From assembly GCA_030168595.1 (NCBI GenBank), contig CP115556.1, positions 248,001 through 312,000 of the forward strand: a stretch of 64,000 bases of DNA, given 5' to 3'. The position numbers were made by a program, and so were the translations under genes. This DNA is from Methanomassiliicoccales archaeon LGM-DZ1 (lineage in GTDB: Archaea > Thermoplasmatota > Thermoplasmata > Methanomassiliicoccales > Methanomethylophilaceae). The notes under the pieces are model-generated. The model was given only the letters and a program-made list of their open reading frames with translations, was not told the origin of the DNA and ran no database searches. This document shows, piece after piece, positions 26,377 through 34,571 of this stretch (positions are counted from its first letter, which is position 1; every line of letters begins with the position of its first letter).

Positions 26377-27312
26377 TTACTTCCTTTCATCCTCATTTTC
26401 TCTGCGTCCTGTTCTTTTCCCGAAGCGGCCACTGAGAAAGGCGGATGAATGATTCTTGGCATTCGATATCCTCGCCTCCTTCCCCTTGTAGTTCCCCACC
26501 TGATAGATCGTCCCGGGGTCCCTGTCAAGTTCGGCCGCATCGTCTGAGTGGAAGATGATATACGGCCTTCCGTCCACATTGCGGACCTCCGACCTGACCC
26601 CGTACACATCCTGGATGTTCTTCTCGGTGATGACCTGCTCCGGCGTTCCGTCCGAGTGGACATGCCCATCGGACAGGAGTATCACGCGGTCGCAGAACCT
26701 CGAGGCCACATTGAGGTCATGGCAGATGGTCAGCACGATGATGCCGTTCCTGTGGGCGATCTCGCGGAGGATCTTCATGACGTACATTTGGTAGTACACG
26801 TCGAGGTTCGCGGTCGGCTCGTCCAGCATAAGGATGTCCGGCTCCTGGGCCAATCCCCTGGCGATCATGACCTTCTGATGCTGCCCTGCCGACAGTTCGT
26901 CGAATTGGCGCATCGCGAATTCCGACATATGCATCAGATCGAGGCAGTTGGCAGCGATCCTGATGTCATCGTCGGAGGTGTTGAAGCCGGAAACCGGATA
27001 GCGCCCCATGAGGACGGTGTCCATGACGCTCATCGAGAAAGTCTCGTTGGACACCTGAGGGACGTAGGCGACGAACCTGGCTATGTCCTTGTAGTCCATC
27101 TCGGCAATATCTGTGCCCCCGATGTACACATGGCCGCCGCTGGGGTCGATGATCTTGTTGATCGTGTACATGAGGGTGGATTTCCCGACCCCGTTCGGGC
27201 CGAGGATCCCCACCAGGCCGGGGCGGTCGATGGTGATGTTTATGCCGCTCCAGACGTTGGTCCTGCCGTCGTAGGAAGCGGACAGGTCCTTGGTGACTAT
27301 CGGTACGACCAT
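26377..27312 (-). CDS. ABC transporter ATP-binding protein, FecE/BtuD type (chelate importer 2)
   Basis: 311 residues: Walker A LGPNGVGKSTLMY (about residue 35-47), signature LSAGQHQKVMIARGL, Walker B ILMLDEPTANLDVYY, switch His in ICHDLNV. A ~45-residue C-terminal extension rich in basic residues (GKRTGRRENEDERK) distinguishes it from the importer 1 ATPase. One base separates it from the permease gene, giving tight coupling. Paralogous to 316-1092. Confidence 0.92.
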   Translation of the reverse strand: MVVPIVTKDLSASYDGRTNVWSGINITIDRPGLVGILGPNGVGKSTLMYTINKIIDPSGGHVYIGGTDIAEMDYKDIARFVAYVPQVSNETFSMSVMDTVLMGRYPVSGFNTSDDDIRIAANCLDLMHMSEFAMRQFDELSAGQHQKVMIARGLAQEPDILMLDEPTANLDVYYQMYVMKILREIAHRNGIIVLTICHDLNVASRFCDRVILLSDGHVHSDGTPEQVITEKNIQDVYGVRSEVRNVDGRPYIIFHSDDAAELDRDPGTIYQVGNYKGKEARISNAKNHSSAFLSGRFGKRTGRRENEDERK

Positions 27313-27313
27313 T

Positions 27314-28444
27314 TCACCACGCCCCTTTCTTCTGCGAGATGATGAGGATCAGGAACAGCGGCCCTCCGATCATGGCGGTTATGATGCCGATCTGCAGGCT
27401 GTAGCCGGCGACCGTGTACCCGATGATGTCGCACAGCACCATGAGGCTGGCGCCTATCATCGCCGAGGCGGGCAGGAGGATGCGGTTGTCCGAGCCAACG
27501 AATATGCGCGCGATGTGAGGGGAGACCAGCCCGACAAAGCCGATGACCCCGGTGAAGCTGACAGTCCCCGCCGCTATGAGGGAGACGAGGATCATGATGA
27601 CAATCCTGACGCGGTCGACGTTGATCCCCAGGGACTTGGCATAGGAATCCCCGGAGTTGAGGGCGTTGAGGACCTTGGTGCAGAAGAACAGCGCCACCGC
27701 GCCCAGTAGGGCGATGCAGGCCAGCATGGGCACCTCGTCCCAAGTGGTCATACCGATGCTCCCGACGCTCCAGGTGTACACAGATGATGCCGAATTAGGA
27801 TCGGCGGTGAGCATCATGAACGCCTGGAAGGCATTGAAGATGTACATGACGGAGATCCCGACGAGGATCATCATGGCAGGAGTGGGCCTCCTCCATTTGG
27901 CCAGGACGAGGATGATGGCCGCCGGCACCATAGCGAACACGAAGGCGTTGACGATACGGCCGTAATAACCGCCCACGATGGTGATCCCCATCGTCATGGC
28001 CAGCGTGGCGCCGAACAGGGCGCCGGCAGAGATGCCGGTGGTGTACGGATCGGCCAGGGGGTTCTTCATCATGCTTTGCATGGCCGCACCGGCAGCCGAG
28101 AGGCCGACGCCTACGAAGATGGCCGTCAGGAGCCTCGGCATGCGCTGGTTCCAGACGATGTTATCGTAAGAGTAGTTCTCGATATCTCCCGTGAGATGGT
28201 GCCAGAGGGTGGTGTACACATCGCCGAAGGATATCGGATAGGAGCCGATTCCCAGTTTGATCCCGATGAGGATGAGCAGGATGGCCGCCGATCCGATGAG
28301 GAAAAGCATCTTGGTGTAACGGAATGCCTTGTACTGCTTGAAGGCAGTCTCTGCAGGAGCATCGCCTTCGCTCACTGCGCGTTTGGAGATGCTCGATAGG
28401 CTCACGTTCTCCCTGATTATCTTCAATCTTTCCCGTATTTTCAT
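27314..28444 (-). CDS. FecCD-family ABC transporter permease (chelate importer 2)
   Basis: From the ATG at 28444 (MKIRERLKII) it has 376 residues, matching the importer 1 permease in length; an upstream ATG at 28561 would add 39 unlikely residues. Family motifs are RMPRLLTAIFVGVGLSAAG, MKNPLADPYTTGISAGALFG and GVIGFVGLVSPHIAR. A ~60-residue cytoplasmic N-terminus precedes the first membrane helix. It sits between its binding-protein gene and its ATPase gene. Confidence 0.92.
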   Translation of the reverse strand: MKIRERLKIIRENVSLSSISKRAVSEGDAPAETAFKQYKAFRYTKMLFLIGSAAILLILIGIKLGIGSYPISFGDVYTTLWHHLTGDIENYSYDNIVWNQRMPRLLTAIFVGVGLSAAGAAMQSMMKNPLADPYTTGISAGALFGATLAMTMGITIVGGYYGRIVNAFVFAMVPAAIILVLAKWRRPTPAMMILVGISVMYIFNAFQAFMMLTADPNSASSVYTWSVGSIGMTTWDEVPMLACIALLGAVALFFCTKVLNALNSGDSYAKSLGINVDRVRIVIMILVSLIAAGTVSFTGVIGFVGLVSPHIARIFVGSDNRILLPASAMIGASLMVLCDIIGYTVAGYSLQIGIITAMIGGPLFLILIISQKKGAW

Positions 28445-28589
28445 GCTTTTCGGCTCCGGTCCGCGGCATTTTCCCGCGGCACAGCGGGCAACGGATTCGT
28501 TTCGTACCCGCCGGCATACCATAGACCTATATCGAGAGGAGGAGCCGTGCCCCATGAGCACTGGCCCCTCTGAAAGGAGTTTGGAAGTT

Positions 28590-30116
28590 TCAGATCCCGT
28601 TCATGATGTTCCTGGCATCATCCTCTCCGCAGTAGAGGAGGTTCATCCCGTAGACGCCGTCGGAAGATTCGAAGGCCCAGGAGCCGCTGATGCCGATCTT
28701 CTGGCAGTAAGCATCGACGTATTCCCCGATCTTCTCCTTGGCGGCCGCGTCGTCGCTGCAGCCGAAGTACGCCTTGAACTCATCAGGGTACAGGTAGTAG
28801 CACATGATGAGCTGGTTCAGGACCTCGGATACACCGCTGCTGAACGAGTAGCCGGTGATGCATATGTCGCACTTGCTGAGGAACTCCTCCTGCGCAGCGG
28901 ATTCTGTTCCGGCTATCCTCTCCAGCCACTTGTTGTAGATCTCCTTCATGTATGCCTGGGACGACTGGTAATTATCGGACCCGGTGGCCTTGGTGACGAC
29001 CTGGAAGGGCGTTCCGATCATGAGAATCAGGTGCTTGAGGTTGTACTTCTCGACCATAGTGCTTACCTCTTCCGTAGATATCGTGTTCCCATGGCCCCCG
29101 GTGGTTCCTCCGTTGAGGAACGCTTCGGTGGAATCGTAAGGGTCGAGAACCATCAGGTTGGTGTACTCGCCGGAATATTCGCCGAGGATCGACAGCTCGT
29201 CGAGGTAGCCGTAGCAGGCAGTGGATCCGATCTTCCCTGCAGATTTCTTCTCATCGGGGACGCTGTTGACGATATCTATCACTTTATCGTGGACGCCCTC
29301 ATACCAGTCGTAGTAAGACTGGCTCTCGGCCGTCTTCTTGAGCAGGAACCCGGCGGTCATAAGGCCGTAGAGGGTAGCGCCGTACTCCCACGAGCCGATG
29401 CGGATGACGCTGACATCGGTGCCCTTGAACACAGTCTCCATGCTAGAGCCGTAGCTGTCCGCGGTCCCGCAGACAACATTGACGCCGCCGTTGTCATCGG
29501 AGGCCTTCAGGATCTTCTCGGTATCTGGCTCATTGCAGCTGCCGACGTCGACGAGACTGTTGAAGTCGAGAGTGCTCTTGTACTCCTCATGGTACTTCCC
29601 GGTGGTGATCCTGTTGTCGGTCCCGACAATCAGATCCTGGCCGCCCATAGCGAGAACAGTGTCCAGGGGAGGAGCGATAAGGGTTATGACCTTGTTGTTG
29701 TGGGTCATATCGTAGGACACCACATTGTAATCGACGTTCACGTAATGGACCTCGCCGACCTCGGACCAGTCGCCGCTCGTGAGGGCAGACAGGATGGCAT
29801 TGACCTTGTCCACGTCGTCAGAGTCGATCTTGCCGTCATAATTGGCGTCGTACATGTAGTAGTCCTCATACTTGTACGAGTCCGATTCGTCCACCTTGTC
29901 ATCGATGAACTTCTGGATGGCTGTCGCATCTGCAGATGAGAACTCGGTATCGAGATCAGCGTTGCCGAGGACCGTGAGATACGTGCCGGGGTAGGCATCG
30001 AGGCTCAGGTTAACACCGTCGTCATCGTCGTCGCCGCTGAGGGCAAAATATGCCCCTGCGGCCACCACAGCGACCACAGCCACGGCGATGATCGCGAGAA
30101 TTTTGTTGTCCATCAT
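28590..30116 (-). CDS. Dockerin-containing ABC substrate-binding protein (chelate importer 2)
   Basis: 508 residues: N-terminal signal/anchor (MDNKILAIIAVAVVAVVAAGAYF, about 5-25), an acidic DDDDDG linker, two dockerin-like calcium-binding repeats (VLGNADLDTEFSSADATAIQK; ANYDGKIDSDDVDKVNAIL), then a BtuF/FepB-like binding domain starting near VVSYDMTHNNKVITLIAPP. Same architecture as 2233-3573, but with a normal ATG. It probably captures a metal chelate at the cell surface. First gene of the operon with the permease and ATPase. Confidence 0.88.
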   Translation of the reverse strand: MMDNKILAIIAVAVVAVVAAGAYFALSGDDDDDGVNLSLDAYPGTYLTVLGNADLDTEFSSADATAIQKFIDDKVDESDSYKYEDYYMYDANYDGKIDSDDVDKVNAILSALTSGDWSEVGEVHYVNVDYNVVSYDMTHNNKVITLIAPPLDTVLAMGGQDLIVGTDNRITTGKYHEEYKSTLDFNSLVDVGSCNEPDTEKILKASDDNGGVNVVCGTADSYGSSMETVFKGTDVSVIRIGSWEYGATLYGLMTAGFLLKKTAESQSYYDWYEGVHDKVIDIVNSVPDEKKSAGKIGSTACYGYLDELSILGEYSGEYTNLMVLDPYDSTEAFLNGGTTGGHGNTISTEEVSTMVEKYNLKHLILMIGTPFQVVTKATGSDNYQSSQAYMKEIYNKWLERIAGTESAAQEEFLSKCDICITGYSFSSGVSEVLNQLIMCYYLYPDEFKAYFGCSDDAAAKEKIGEYVDAYCQKIGISGSWAFESSDGVYGMNLLYCGEDDARNIMNGI

Positions 30117-30266
30117 TTCACCTGTTTCGGGACACCCCTTCCGCAGCCGCGCATACGGCGGAAATGCGGCCGTGCGGCCTCTCCGAACTGGGACCTTGTA
30201 TCAGACGCTCGTTAATAATACTTTCTTGTAAATAGTAACACGCTACGCATACCAACGGAAAATGAG

Positions 30267-31802
30267 TCACACCCAATCCCGATTGACCGATGACCGCTGC
30301 TTGCTCCGCTGATCCCGATTCTGTCGGTACTCCGTCCGGTGCCGATCCCTAGTCAGCAGCCATCCAAATCGCCGTCCGAATGTCCGCAATCGCCATGAAC
30401 AGTCCTCCTGATCTGCTGATTCATTCCGGCCGGGCTTCGTTGCAGAGACTCTTTTGAATTCTGCATACGCGATGATCATAAGGCACACTCCTCCGAAGAC
30501 GTGCACAGCCACCATGCACCAGAGGATCGCCCATATCGAATACTGGCACGCCACGGCATAAAGCCCCAGTTTGATGAAACCCCATACCAAGTAGAAGTCC
30601 ATGGGGATCTTCGCCTTCTTCATCGATTGAAGCAGTGACGAGGCCATGCCCATCATGGCACCGAACGGGAGGACGAAGACCGAGATCCTCAGCGCCTTCA
30701 CGAAATCGGGGCGCACTTCCCTCATGGACTCCTCGACGGTCATGACGGACATCAGCGGTTCCGCGAACACATACATGAGCACCAGCATCACCAGTGAGAT
30801 CGACAGCGTCAGTTTCATAGTATAAAGGAAAGCAGCGCGCATCTTGTCCGTCTGCGCTTGGCCGTAGGCGGCAGAGCAGACCGGCACCATGGACCTGTCC
30901 AAAGCATGTGCGGGAAGCTGCGCGAGGCCCATGTACCTCCAGGGATAATTGTACAGCATCACGGCGTTCGTCCCGCCTGCGATGATGATGAACACCCTCT
31001 GCAGGAGATCGGTCAGATCGGAAATGATCTGCTGTCCTGTCTTCGGACCGCCGACCCCTAAGACCTCCCTCAAATCGGCCTTGGCAGGATGCAGGATGCT
31101 CCTGCGGGAGATCTCCACAACAGTCTTCTTGGTTTTGTACCAGTATATTCCAATCAAAAGGGACACCGCAGTAGAGGCAACAGTTGCAACGCCTGCTCCC
31201 ATGACGTCCAATCCCAGAGCATAAATGAAGAGCGGGTCGAGGATCATATTGAAAACGGCGGCGCTCATCTGCATGAGGGTCGATTTGCGGGCGGCCCCCT
31301 CTCCCCTCAGGATCCCTCCCAGAACCGCTTCCGAAAGCAGGACCGGAGAGAGCAGGATGTAAGGCAGCATGTACAGAACGGCCTCGTCCATGACGTCCTC
31401 CGCCCCCATGAAGCGGACAGCCTGCTTGAGGAAGACGGCTGTGAGAACCGAAGCGATAAGAGAAAGCAGCAGGCCCAAGAACACGGCGGCCCCGGCGAGC
31501 CTTTCTGCGGCCTCCCTTTCGCCCCGGCCTAGACGGAAGGCAATCGTCGTGGTAGCGCCGAGTGCGATGCCGATGCCCGCAGCCGTCATCAGGTTGTAGA
31601 TAGGCACGACAGTCGATACGGCGGAAGCAGATGCGGTCCCCAATCCTGAGACCCAGAAGGTGTCCACGAATTGGTTGATCTGAATGACCGCCTCAGCGAT
31701 GATGAAAGCAACGAACATGCTGCGGATGGCCCTCTTCGGCTCGCCGAGCATTAGCTGAAGGTTCGAATCGCGATCATCCATTCCTTTGTGTATCGGCTTC
31801 AT
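30267..31802 (-). CDS. MATE-family efflux transporter
   Basis: 511 residues with twelve hydrophobic segments arranged as two halves. It starts near LMLGEPKRAIRSMFVAFIIAEAVIQINQFVDTFWVSGLG, a pattern typical of archaeal/bacterial MATE (NorM/DinF) proteins that extrude cationic compounds with H+ or Na+. The last ~55 residues, from about RNESADQEDCSWRL, are Arg-rich and hydrophilic and may be a read-through extension rather than native C-terminus. A gap of 4 bp to the CbiX-like gene upstream suggests co-transcription. Confidence 0.85.
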   Translation of the reverse strand: MKPIHKGMDDRDSNLQLMLGEPKRAIRSMFVAFIIAEAVIQINQFVDTFWVSGLGTASASAVSTVVPIYNLMTAAGIGIALGATTTIAFRLGRGEREAAERLAGAAVFLGLLLSLIASVLTAVFLKQAVRFMGAEDVMDEAVLYMLPYILLSPVLLSEAVLGGILRGEGAARKSTLMQMSAAVFNMILDPLFIYALGLDVMGAGVATVASTAVSLLIGIYWYKTKKTVVEISRRSILHPAKADLREVLGVGGPKTGQQIISDLTDLLQRVFIIIAGGTNAVMLYNYPWRYMGLAQLPAHALDRSMVPVCSAAYGQAQTDKMRAAFLYTMKLTLSISLVMLVLMYVFAEPLMSVMTVEESMREVRPDFVKALRISVFVLPFGAMMGMASSLLQSMKKAKIPMDFYLVWGFIKLGLYAVACQYSIWAILWCMVAVHVFGGVCLMIIAYAEFKRVSATKPGRNESADQEDCSWRLRTFGRRFGWLLTRDRHRTEYRQNRDQRSKQRSSVNRDWV

Positions 31803-31806
31803 GTAT

Positions 31807-32649
31807 TTAATAATAAGAAATCAAATAATCGTAACAATCATCGCTGCCGTATAATGCAACAGCGAGATGTTTCACAAAGATCTGGCACAATGCCTTTCCT
31901 GCATATCCGGGAGTCCGTCGCCATCCTTCGGGGATCTTAGATTCCATGACCTCTATCATAAGGCCGTCCGCTCCGAGCGGGGCGGCCATCGTCATTTCCT
32001 CCCCTTCCGAAGCTCCGGCAAGTATCTGTGCAGAGCGCTCCGTCCATACGATCGTGAGCGGAACTGCGATGATCCTGCCTGCAACCTCCGCTCTAAGCCT
32101 GCTCAGAGCCTTCCCGATGCTTCCCGTCTCGGACAGCGACGCTTCCTCGACCGTGTATCCTTTCTCCCTCAGCCTCTCGGCATGCTTGGCGGAATCCTTG
32201 GCGGAGTATGACATGGAAGAACCGTGCCTGATCAGCAGGATTCCGTCCCCGGAACGGCCTCCGGCCTCCATTATCCTCTTCTCCAACAGTTCAGTCACCT
32301 TGATGTGCCAGTTGAATGAGGTCGAGAACCTGACGGCCGCCTCGTGCCCTTCGGAATCATAGGTGAACGAGCAGCAGTTATCCGGCATTCCCATCGCCTT
32401 CGGCATCCTGTGAACCGAAAGCTCTCCCTCCGAAACTACCAGCGGCAGGACGACGATAGGGTCTGCATGCATGGCGGTCAGCTCATCCAATGCTTCCGTT
32501 TCCGAAGGGTGCCCTCTGTAAAAGGCCCCGGCCACGTTGGAATGCCCCCTTTCCGCCAATCTGCGGACGCACTCTTCCGTGACCCTGCGGCATTCTGGTA
32601 TCTCTGAATCGAAGCCCAGGACCATGACCCCTGTAATCATCGGCGGCAC
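31807..32649 (-). CDS. CbiX-like (sirohydrochlorin chelatase family) protein
   Basis: 280 residues, two chelatase-like halves. The first half has VVLPLVVSEGELSVHRMPKAMG, matching the CbiX region with a metal-ligand His. The second has ILLIRHGSS, the conserved HGS motif, and VPLTIVWTERSAQI. The first-half equivalent of HGS is replaced by GFDSE, so one site may be degenerate. The family inserts Co or Ni into sirohydrochlorin (cobamide or F430 synthesis). Its place back to back with CooC/CooT-like nickel genes favours a nickel role. A start three codons in (MITGV) is possible. Confidence 0.7.
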   Translation of the reverse strand: MPPMITGVMVLGFDSEIPECRRVTEECVRRLAERGHSNVAGAFYRGHPSETEALDELTAMHADPIVVLPLVVSEGELSVHRMPKAMGMPDNCCSFTYDSEGHEAAVRFSTSFNWHIKVTELLEKRIMEAGGRSGDGILLIRHGSSMSYSAKDSAKHAERLREKGYTVEEASLSETGSIGKALSRLRAEVAGRIIAVPLTIVWTERSAQILAGASEGEEMTMAAPLGADGLMIEVMESKIPEGWRRTPGYAGKALCQIFVKHLAVALYGSDDCYDYLISYY

Positions 32650-32724
32650 TATCGATTACGAATTGAAAAATCAATCGCAATTAGTATGTTTTAAATTAAT
32701 CATAATTATTACCAGACAGAGACA
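32650..32724. promoter_or_regulatory. Divergent promoter between the CbiX-like and CooC-like genes
   Basis: 75 bp of A/T-rich sequence with TTTTAAATTAATCATAATT (32688-32706) serving the plus-strand gene and GATTGATTTTTCAATTCG elements on the minus strand. CGATT (32652-32656) and AATCG (32672-32682) half-sites form a loose dyad that could allow joint control by one regulator. Confidence 0.45.
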
Positions 32725-33498
32725 ATGAAGAAGATCATCGCGACCGGGAAAGGCGGAGTGGGAAAGACCACCACCATGTCGACCGTGGCCACCATCATGG
32801 CCCGTGCAGGGAAGAAGGTCATCGTCTTCGACACAGACCCCAGCATGAACCTCGCGATGACGCTGGGCATTCCCTTCCTGGAGACTCCTACCATAACAGA
32901 GGACAAGGCTGAGATCAGCGATGAACTGGAAGAAGAGGGCGCCGAAGCGATCGGGAAAGAAGTCATAGAGAAGCATTCACGGGTGAATCCTGACGGCATC
33001 AGGATAGTGGTCATGGGCGCCGTACCCGAGGGCGGCAGCGGGTGCCTATGCTCCGCGATAGCGCTGGTGAAGGTCCTGCTGAACTATCTCGAATCGGACG
33101 CCTGCGAGGAGAAGTACGATATCGCTATCGTCGACTCCCAGGCAGGACCGGAGATCTTCGGGCGCGGACTGGCAAAGGAATTCGACCTCAATATGATCCT
33201 GTCGGAGCCCACCCCGAAGTCTGCCGAGGTCTCCAGGCAGGTTATGAAACTGGCCAGGGACCTCGATGTCAGAAGGAATCTGCTGGTGGTCAACAAGTCC
33301 GAGAACCCGACGGATGCCGCCAGGATGGCTGAAATGGTCGGAGTAGGTCCTGAAGATACCGTCCGCATCAGTTACGACCGCGCAGTCATACAGGCCGACT
33401 GGGACAACAGGACTCTGCTGGATGCCTATCCGAACAGCAATGCCGTGAAAGATCTGACCGCCGTCGAGAAGAGGATCGAATCCATTGTAGGGATGTGA
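32725..33498 (+). CDS. CooC-like nickel-maturation ATPase (MinD/ParA superfamily)
   Basis: 257 residues with a deviant Walker A GKGGVGKTT at residues 8-16, VFDTDPSMNLA, and a GCLC motif at about residue 98, the CxC pair that binds metal at the CooC dimer interface. CooC family members insert nickel into carbon monoxide dehydrogenase; other members serve other nickel enzymes. It begins a three-gene run with a CooT-like protein (4 bp downstream). No cooS gene is in the window, so the client enzyme is unknown. Confidence 0.85.
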   Translation: MKKIIATGKGGVGKTTTMSTVATIMARAGKKVIVFDTDPSMNLAMTLGIPFLETPTITEDKAEISDELEEEGAEAIGKEVIEKHSRVNPDGIRIVVMGAVPEGGSGCLCSAIALVKVLLNYLESDACEEKYDIAIVDSQAGPEIFGRGLAKEFDLNMILSEPTPKSAEVSRQVMKLARDLDVRRNLLVVNKSENPTDAARMAEMVGVGPEDTVRISYDRAVIQADWDNRTLLDAYPNSNAVKDLTAVEKRIESIVGM

Positions 33499-33502
33499 GG
33501 AA

Positions 33503-33697
33503 ATGTGCGAGTTCACTGTATACCTGGACGGACATGATGATGAGAACGTAGTGGCCGAGAAGGTCATCAAAGTGACATCCAAACCCGATCACATCACCCT
33601 GATGGACACTTCCGGGAAGACCTACAAGTTCCCGAGCGCAGAGATCACCAAGGTTGACACCATCATGACCGAGCTCTGGCTGCAGACCAGGGCCTGA
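33503..33697 (+). CDS. CooT-like small nickel-binding protein
   Basis: 64 residues starting with MCEFTVYL; the conserved Cys at position 2 is the nickel ligand in CooT-family dimers. The rest (VIKVTSKPDHITLMDTSGKTYKFP, then AEITKVDTIMTELWL) fits the small beta-barrel fold of that family. The position 4 bp after a cooC-like gene strongly supports the call. Confidence 0.78.
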   Translation: MCEFTVYLDGHDDENVVAEKVIKVTSKPDHITLMDTSGKTYKFPSAEITKVDTIMTELWLQTRA

Positions 33698-33768
33698 GAA
33701 ACTGCTTCCTCTCCGGGCCCGGCCTGGAACGAAGAATGTTATTTATTCATAAATTAGTATTACCGCAC

Positions 33769-34500
33769 ATGGACCCCTATTACGATCAAGACCCAGAGTT
33801 CGTCAGAAGCCAGTGCAGGATGCTCTACGGCCACGAGACCTGGCTGGAGAACCCTAGAAAAGAAGACGGGAAGATCGTCATAGACGGCAACTACGGCCAC
33901 CACATGGTCAACGACAGGCCTATGCCGATAGACTACGCGAACGTCGCCATCTTCGACGCCAAAGGCAAGGCCGACATCAAATATGAGCAGGGGCCGGAGG
34001 ACAACTGCCTCCGCGTGAAGTTCCCCGACGTCGGGGCCGGTCCGTACACCGTCTACTACACCTCGGACTCCGTGCCGTGGATCGAGAACGACGAGGGCTG
34101 GTCCCGCGGGATCAAAAGGGACTTCAGGAACGTGAAATACTCCGCAGCCTACAGTTTGGCGTGCAAGGCGATCGTCTCGGATGATGGAAAAGCACCCGAT
34201 GTGCTCTTCTCCGACCTCGACATCACCGTCGATACCGCTAAGCCCAAGGCAGGTTCGAAAGTGAAGACCCAGATATTCTATGAAGGGAAACCCAAAGCGA
34301 ACCTCAGAGTGAACGTCGTGAAGAAGGGCGCCTCCGATACAGTGAAGTTCATTACTGACGCTGACGGAAGGTTCGAGTTCCCTGTGGACTCCCCCGGCAC
34401 CTACATGATCGCCGCCAAGTACGCCGATACGTCCAAGGCCGTCGAGGACGAGTTCGACGAGGCCGTCTACGAAATCACCCTGCTCGTCTACGCCCAGTGA
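33769..34500 (+). CDS. DUF4198-like protein, probably nickel-associated
   Basis: 243 residues from ATG 33769 (MDPYYDQD). The sequence HETWLENPR near residue 20, a long beta-rich middle and a C-terminal Ig/carboxypeptidase-regulatory-like domain (KAGSKVKTQIFYEGKPKANLRVNVV... DADGRFEFPVDSPGTYMIAAKY) match DUF4198 proteins, often found with nickel/cobalt uptake genes. No signal peptide is seen, which is unusual for the family. The A/T-rich stretch 33738-33762 looks like its own promoter, giving a near-leaderless transcript; an ATG at 33736 inside that promoter was rejected. Confidence 0.72.
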   Translation: MDPYYDQDPEFVRSQCRMLYGHETWLENPRKEDGKIVIDGNYGHHMVNDRPMPIDYANVAIFDAKGKADIKYEQGPEDNCLRVKFPDVGAGPYTVYYTSDSVPWIENDEGWSRGIKRDFRNVKYSAAYSLACKAIVSDDGKAPDVLFSDLDITVDTAKPKAGSKVKTQIFYEGKPKANLRVNVVKKGASDTVKFITDADGRFEFPVDSPGTYMIAAKYADTSKAVEDEFDEAVYEITLLVYAQ

Positions 34501-34571
34501 AACATCTCGGGGGCCATGCCCCCGTTCTCGCATTTTCAGCATAGGCAGATTCGGAGAAAGGAGGGGACCCG

